Shown: positions 12,301-15,968 of the stretch, in pieces | How positions within the stretch are numbered: position 1 is the first letter of the stretch | Layout: the number at the start of each line of letters is the position of its first letter | DNA from: Sporomusa sp. | Lineage (GTDB): Bacteria; Bacillota_C; Negativicutes; Sporomusales; Sporomusaceae | Assembly: GCA_029256645.1 (NCBI GenBank) | Contig: JAQSXM010000023.1 | Coordinates: 1 to 15,968, forward strand | Reading direction: 5' to 3' | DNA length: 15,968 nucleotides | The notes under the pieces: model-generated | What the model was told of the DNA's origin: nothing | The model's database searches: none | What the model saw: the letters and a program-made list of their open reading frames with translations, nothing else | Translations under genes and position numbers: made by a program

Positions 12301-12972
12301 ATGGAAATCACTATTCATAACAGTATAAGCAATGTTGTTCCCAATGGCCGGTTAGGTTATCTAACTATCCAGAATGTTGTCGTCCGGGGGACACCGCCAG
12401 GTTTGAGCCAGGAGTTTACTCAACTGCAAGCAGAAGTAGCTAAGGCATATAATCTGGATATACTTCCAAAGCATCCTCGGATTTTGTCAGTCCGTAATAT
12501 GTATAAAAAGCTTGATTTTGATCCGTCACGCTATCGTCCGGCGTCTGAAGCACTGGTGCGGCGGGTGCTGCAAAAGAAAGACTTATATTTTGTGAACAGT
12601 GCGGTAGATGTTAATAATTATTGCTCTATCAAATATTTATTGCCGTTTGGCCTATATGACTTAGACCAGATAAGCAGTAATATTGTTTATCAACGAGCCA
12701 ATGAAGGCAGCTATCTTAATATAGCTGGCAATGTAGTTTCTACTGAAAACAAACCCTTTTTAACAGACAATAACGGCGTGTTTGGCAATCCTACCTCGGA
12801 TGCGCGCCGGACTGCCGTCACGCTGACAACCCGGAATCTCTTGGCTGTTGTCTACGCTGATGAATGTACCGGCACCGATGAATTGCAGGAGATCCTTAAT
12901 TTTGCCGGAGAGATGTTTGTTTGTTATAATGGCGGAACGGTGGCAGAAAAAAATATTGCTCATACAAAATAA
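12301..12972 (+). CDS. Free-standing PheT-type B3/B4 domain protein
   Basis: A 223-aa protein made up mainly of the B3/B4 domain, the part of the phenylalanyl-tRNA synthetase beta chain that contains the editing site. Visible blocks are RYRPASEALVRRVLQ, a YFVNSAVDVNNYCSIKY segment, LPFGLYDLDQI and VFGNPTSDARRTAVT, in the family's order. There is no catalytic aminoacylation module, tRNA anticodon domain or zinc finger, so it cannot charge tRNA. Free-standing members are annotated only as PheT-related; hydrolysis of mischarged tRNA or binding of an amino acid is inferred from the domain. A GGGGAGGAG site is at 12282-12290. It sits between ybaK (40 nt upstream) and thrC (29 nt downstream), probably in one operon. 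Confidence 0.88.
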   Translation: MEITIHNSISNVVPNGRLGYLTIQNVVVRGTPPGLSQEFTQLQAEVAKAYNLDILPKHPRILSVRNMYKKLDFDPSRYRPASEALVRRVLQKKDLYFVNSAVDVNNYCSIKYLLPFGLYDLDQISSNIVYQRANEGSYLNIAGNVVSTENKPFLTDNNGVFGNPTSDARRTAVTLTTRNLLAVVYADECTGTDELQEILNFAGEMFVCYNGGTVAEKNIAHTK

Positions 12973-13001
12973 GTTAGGCTATTGGGAGGAGTATATTTAT
13001 T

Positions 13002-14501
13002 ATGTATGTTAGTACACGCGGTGCAGCCGCAAAGCTAACGGCGGCTCAGGCCATTGCTCAGGGGATTGCCCCTGACGGCGGTTTGTTTGTGCCGGAGGCC
13101 ATACCGTTGATAGACGGGCAGTTTTTGACCAGTCTGCTCCCGCTCACTTATCAAGAGCGGGCAACAGCCATTTTGCGTTTGTTTTTGACTGATTATACTG
13201 AGGTTGAGCTAACTGAATGTGTGGCAGGTGCTTATGGCGGTGGGAAGTTTTCGAATACTGCTGTAGCCCCTGTTGCCAAGGTAGCTGATGGAATATTTGC
13301 GTTGGAACTATGGCATGGGCCGACCAGTGCCTTTAAGGATATGGCGCTGCAGCTATTGCCCAGGCTCCTGGTTTGCGCTCTCAAAAAAATTGGTGAGCAG
13401 GCCGAGATTGTTATTCTAGTTGCGACATCAGGCGATACCGGCAAGGCGGCACTTGAGGGTTTTAAAGATGTTGAGCAGACGCGGGTTATCGTGTTTTACC
13501 CTGAGGATGGCGTTAGCCAGATTCAACGACTGCAGATGGTTACCCAAGAAGGCGATAATCTTAGGGTAATCGCAGTTAAAGGTAATTTCGATGATGCCCA
13601 GACGGGTGTTAAACAGATCTTTAGTGACAATGATTATAACGCCGAGCTTGCTGAGCACGGATTTAAGCTGTCATCGGCTAATTCGATAAACTGGGGCCGG
13701 CTTGTACCACAAATTGTATATTACTTCAGTGCCTACGCCGATTTGGTGAAAGAGAAGCACATCACATCTGGTACTTTCGTCAACTTTGTTGTGCCGACAG
13801 GTAATTTCGGTAACATATTGGCCGGTTATTATGCCAAGCTGATGGGATTACCTATTAATAAGCTAATATGTGCGTCAAATAGCAATAATGTACTGACAGA
13901 CTTTCTTACAACCGGCATTTATAGTCGCAATCGTCAGTTCCATAAAACATATTCACCTTCAATGGACATTCTTATTTCAAGTAACCTGGAACGGTTGCTT
14001 TATCATATAACAGGCGGTAATTCGGCACAAGTCAGTCAATGGATGACAGAACTCAATACTACCGGGCAATATAAAATTGCCGATGAGTACTTGGCCGCTA
14101 TCCAAGCTGTATTTCCGGCAGCCTGGGTAAGTGATGAAGCCACATCGGCAACAATCGGCCAGGTTCATAAAGAGTATGGTTATCCGCTTGATCCCCATAC
14201 GGCAGTTGCCTGGCAGGTTGCTGAAAATTACCAACGCCAATCGGGCGACACTACCCCTGCTGTCATTGTTTCTACGGCTAGCCCATTTAAGTTTAATGAA
14301 ACAGTCCTTACTGCTTTAACCGACAGTAACAGCCTTAGGGACAAAACTGAATTTGTTGTCTTACAGGATTTGGCTCAGATAATTGGCATACCGGTACCGC
14401 CGGCACTTGCTGAACTTGAGGGTAAGCCTGTCCGGCATACTGCTGTATGTGAAAAACAAGATATGCCTGCTGTAGTAAAAGCTCAATTGCAGGTAAAGTA
14501 A
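13002..14501 (+). CDS. thrC: Threonine synthase
   Basis: PLP enzyme that converts O-phospho-L-homoserine to threonine and phosphate, the last step of threonine synthesis. The 499-aa length and N-terminus (YVSTRGAAAKLTAAQAIAQG, then APDGGLFVPE) mark the longer E. coli/yeast-type threonine synthase. The PLP-binding lysine is K112 in SAFKDMALQ, and the ATSGDTGKAAL loop that holds the cofactor phosphate follows. All expected motifs are intact. GGGAGGAG at about 12984-12991 precedes ATG 13002. It is the last gene of the probable cluster that begins at 10643, 29 nt after the B3/B4 gene, and a strong terminator follows. Homoserine dehydrogenase and kinase genes are not in the window, and I see no T-box upstream. 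Confidence 0.96.
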   Translation: MYVSTRGAAAKLTAAQAIAQGIAPDGGLFVPEAIPLIDGQFLTSLLPLTYQERATAILRLFLTDYTEVELTECVAGAYGGGKFSNTAVAPVAKVADGIFALELWHGPTSAFKDMALQLLPRLLVCALKKIGEQAEIVILVATSGDTGKAALEGFKDVEQTRVIVFYPEDGVSQIQRLQMVTQEGDNLRVIAVKGNFDDAQTGVKQIFSDNDYNAELAEHGFKLSSANSINWGRLVPQIVYYFSAYADLVKEKHITSGTFVNFVVPTGNFGNILAGYYAKLMGLPINKLICASNSNNVLTDFLTTGIYSRNRQFHKTYSPSMDILISSNLERLLYHITGGNSAQVSQWMTELNTTGQYKIADEYLAAIQAVFPAAWVSDEATSATIGQVHKEYGYPLDPHTAVAWQVAENYQRQSGDTTPAVIVSTASPFKFNETVLTALTDSNSLRDKTEFVVLQDLAQIIGIPVPPALAELEGKPVRHTAVCEKQDMPAVVKAQLQVK

Positions 14502-14509
14502 TCCAATAT

Positions 14510-14557
14510 AAAGCATAAATGTCACATAACCTTAGGTTATGTGGCATTTATGCTTTT
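14510..14557 (+). terminator. Strong terminator after thrC
   Basis: A 22-bp stem with one G-T pair joins 14510-14531 to 14535-14556, around a 3-nt loop, and ends in TTTT (14554-14557). It separates thrC from pckA. Confidence 0.9.
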
Positions 14558-14611
14558 AATGTTATGCTATTATGCAATTAATAGATGCTATATCAAAAAA
14601 AAATAAGATTT

Positions 14612-14656
14612 TTGACGAAAAAAGGCATTATGAATACAAAATACTTATGTTATAAT
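14612..14656 (+). promoter_or_regulatory. Promoter region of pckA
   Basis: TGTTATAAT (14648-14656) is a perfect extended -10 about 50 nt before the start codon. A second possibility is TTGACG (14612-14617), 17 nt, TACAAA (14635-14640). The region 14560-14660 is very AT-rich. Confidence 0.5.
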
Positions 14657-14705
14657 TATATAGGCTAGCCCACAAAACCGCGATATGTGAAAAGGAGTAT
14701 TGAAC

Positions 14706-15968
14706 ATGAACGGAAATATTTATTATAATTTAAGTCCGGCACAATTGGTAGAAACTGCGATTAGGCGGGACGAGGGGCAGTTAACTGCCAGCGGCGCGCT
14801 ACAGGTAACCACTGGTAAATATACAGGTCGCTCGCCAAATGACAAATTTGTTGTGGACTCTGCTGCGGTACATGACAAGATTGACTGGAATAGTAATAAG
14901 GCTTATTCATCAGATAAATTTAATCAGTTATACAACCGGATGTTAGCTTATATGCAGAATCGGGAACTATTTATTTTTAACGGTTTTGCCGGCGCAGATG
15001 CGAGCAGTCGTATTAGTGTTCAGTTTGTGAATGAGTTTGCCTGGCAAAATCTGTTTGTGCAGCAGCTGTTTATCCGTCCGGAGACTGTGCAACCAGACCT
15101 TATTCCTGATTATAAAGTAATTTGTCTCCCGGGGTTTAAGGCTGACCCTGCTATGGACGGGACAGCCTCAGAGGCTTTCATTATCCTGAATTTTGAACAG
15201 CGCTTGGTGCTAATTGGCGGCACCCATTACGCCGGGGAAATGAAAAAATCGATATTTACGGTTATGAACTTTATCTTACCTGCGAGGAATATTTTATCGA
15301 TGCACTGCTCTGCCAATGTTGGATCCAAAGGGGATACCGCCCTGTTTTTCGGACTAAGTGGCACTGGAAAAACCACCTTGTCAGCTGATCCGGAGCGTCG
15401 CTTGATTGGTGATGATGAGCATGGGTGGAGTGATGAGGGTATTTTCAATATTGAAGGTGGCTGTTATGCTAAGTGTATCGGTCTTAAGCATGAGACTGAA
15501 CCACAGATTTGGGAAGCTATCCGGTTTGGCTCTGTCTTAGAGAATGTAGTAATTGATCCTATAACCCGCAAGCCAGATTTTGCTGATGCCTCAATCACCG
15601 AAAATACAAGGGTTGCTTATCCAGTTGACTATATCCCTAATGCGTTAATCCCGGGGGTAGCCGGGCATCCGCAAACAATCGTGTTTCTGACCGCCGATGC
15701 CTTTGGCGTTTTGCCGCCGATCTCTAAGCTAAATGCTGAGCAGGCTATGTACCACTTCTTATCAGGGTATACTAGCAAGCTTGCTGGCACCGAACGCGGC
15801 ATCACTGAACCTCAGGCTACATTCTCTGCTTGCTTTGGCGCGCCGTTTTTACCCCTATCTGCACTTAGATATGCTGAGCTCCTGGGCGAAAAACTCAAGC
15901 GTCACCAGACTCATGTATTCTTGATTAATACCGGTTGGTCGGGTGGCTCATACGGGGTTGGCAATCGC
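14706..15968 (+). CDS. pckA: Phosphoenolpyruvate carboxykinase (ATP), N-terminal 421 residues
   Basis: Interconverts oxaloacetate + ATP and phosphoenolpyruvate + CO2 + ADP, linking the C4-acid pool to gluconeogenesis, or running in reverse in some anaerobic fermentations. The frame begins at ATG 14706 (AAAGGAG at 14691-14697, 8 nt upstream) and is still open at the window end after 421 codons; the family is about 525-540 residues, so roughly the last fifth is missing. Visible motifs are TGRSPNDKF near the N-terminus, MHCSANVG, the nucleotide-binding P-loop GLSGTGKTT at 216-224 and the metal/kinase-2 segment [12 protein letters not shown] soon after. The P-loop and overall sequence mark the ATP-using, not the GTP-using, enzyme. 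It is separated from thrC by a strong terminator and has its own promoter. Confidence 0.96.
   Translation, partial: MNGNIYYNLSPAQLVETAIRRDEGQLTASGALQVTTGKYTGRSPNDKFVVDSAAVHDKIDWNSNKAYSSDKFNQLYNRMLAYMQNRELFIFNGFAGADASSRISVQFVNEFAWQNLFVQQLFIRPETVQPDLIPDYKVICLPGFKADPAMDGTASEAFIILNFEQRLVLIGGTHYAGEMKKSIFTVMNFILPARNILSMHCSANVGSKGDTALFFGLSGTGKTTLSADPERRLIGDDEHGWSDEGIFNIEGGCYAKCIGLKHETEPQIWEAIRFGSVLENVVIDPITRKPDFADASITENTRVAYPVDYIPNALIPGVAGHPQTIVFLTADAFGVLPPISKLNAEQAMYHFLSGYTSKLAGTERGITEPQATFSACFGAPFLPLSALRYAELLGEKLKRHQTHVFLINTGWSGGSYGVGNR

Noticed and set aside
12973..13001. T-box or threonine attenuator before thrC
   Set aside because: Only 29 nt separate the genes; there is no room for a T-box and no run of Thr codons in a leader peptide.
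1..15968. CRISPR arrays, tRNA/rRNA genes, IS elements
   Set aside because: No regularly spaced repeats, no cloverleaf-like GTTCGA contexts, and no transposase frame or terminal inverted repeats were seen on either strand.

Overview
The window looks like a chromosomal segment of a moderate-GC, Gram-positive-related anaerobe. Evidence: strong GGAGG ribosome binding sites, frequent GTG/TTG starts, many U-tailed intrinsic terminators, TTGACA/TATAAT promoters, ATP-type PEP carboxykinase and DUF362 ferredoxin-like proteins. The protein mix suggests Negativicutes (Sporomusaceae-like), but this is inference; no rRNA or tRNA gene is present to prove it. There is no phage, IS element, CRISPR array or degraded gene, so this reads as housekeeping and accessory chromosome.

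Layout. (1) 1-2176, + strand: end of an ABC-2 exporter operon (tail of one ATPase, a second ATPase, a permease; overlapping genes). (2) 2235-3143, - strand: a YagE/YjhH-type 2-keto-3-deoxy acid aldolase, convergent with the exporter across a shared terminator. (3) 3160-4600: a regulation-rich stretch of very small genes. It holds a consensus promoter overlapped by a Rex-like operator, a nested terminator hairpin, a 38-aa membrane peptide gene, a 68-aa gene on the - strand with a 165-nt leader that can fold in two ways, and a short unknown gene preceded by a coupled 7-codon ORF. (4) 4798-6766: a two-gene operon of a 528-aa unknown protein with a C-terminal HTH/cyclin-like region and a zinc-ribbon membrane protein. 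(5) 6864-10007, - strand: glutamine-dependent NAD+ synthetase (nadE) and, upstream of it, an HD-GYP c-di-GMP phosphodiesterase. (6) 10266-10523: an 85-aa ACT-like TM1266-type regulator. (7) 10643-14501: probable operon of a DUF362 double [4Fe-4S] protein, YbaK Cys-tRNA deacylase, a free-standing PheT B3/B4-domain protein and threonine synthase. (8) 14706-end: pckA, cut by the window edge.

The functional threads are redox/NAD (nadE, a possible Rex site, Fe-S protein), c-di-GMP turnover, and tRNA quality control next to threonine synthesis. The least explained parts are the 3.2-4.3 kb intergenic complex and the 528-aa protein with its zinc-ribbon partner. All RNA structures and operators here were read by eye as inverted repeats and were not folded or searched.
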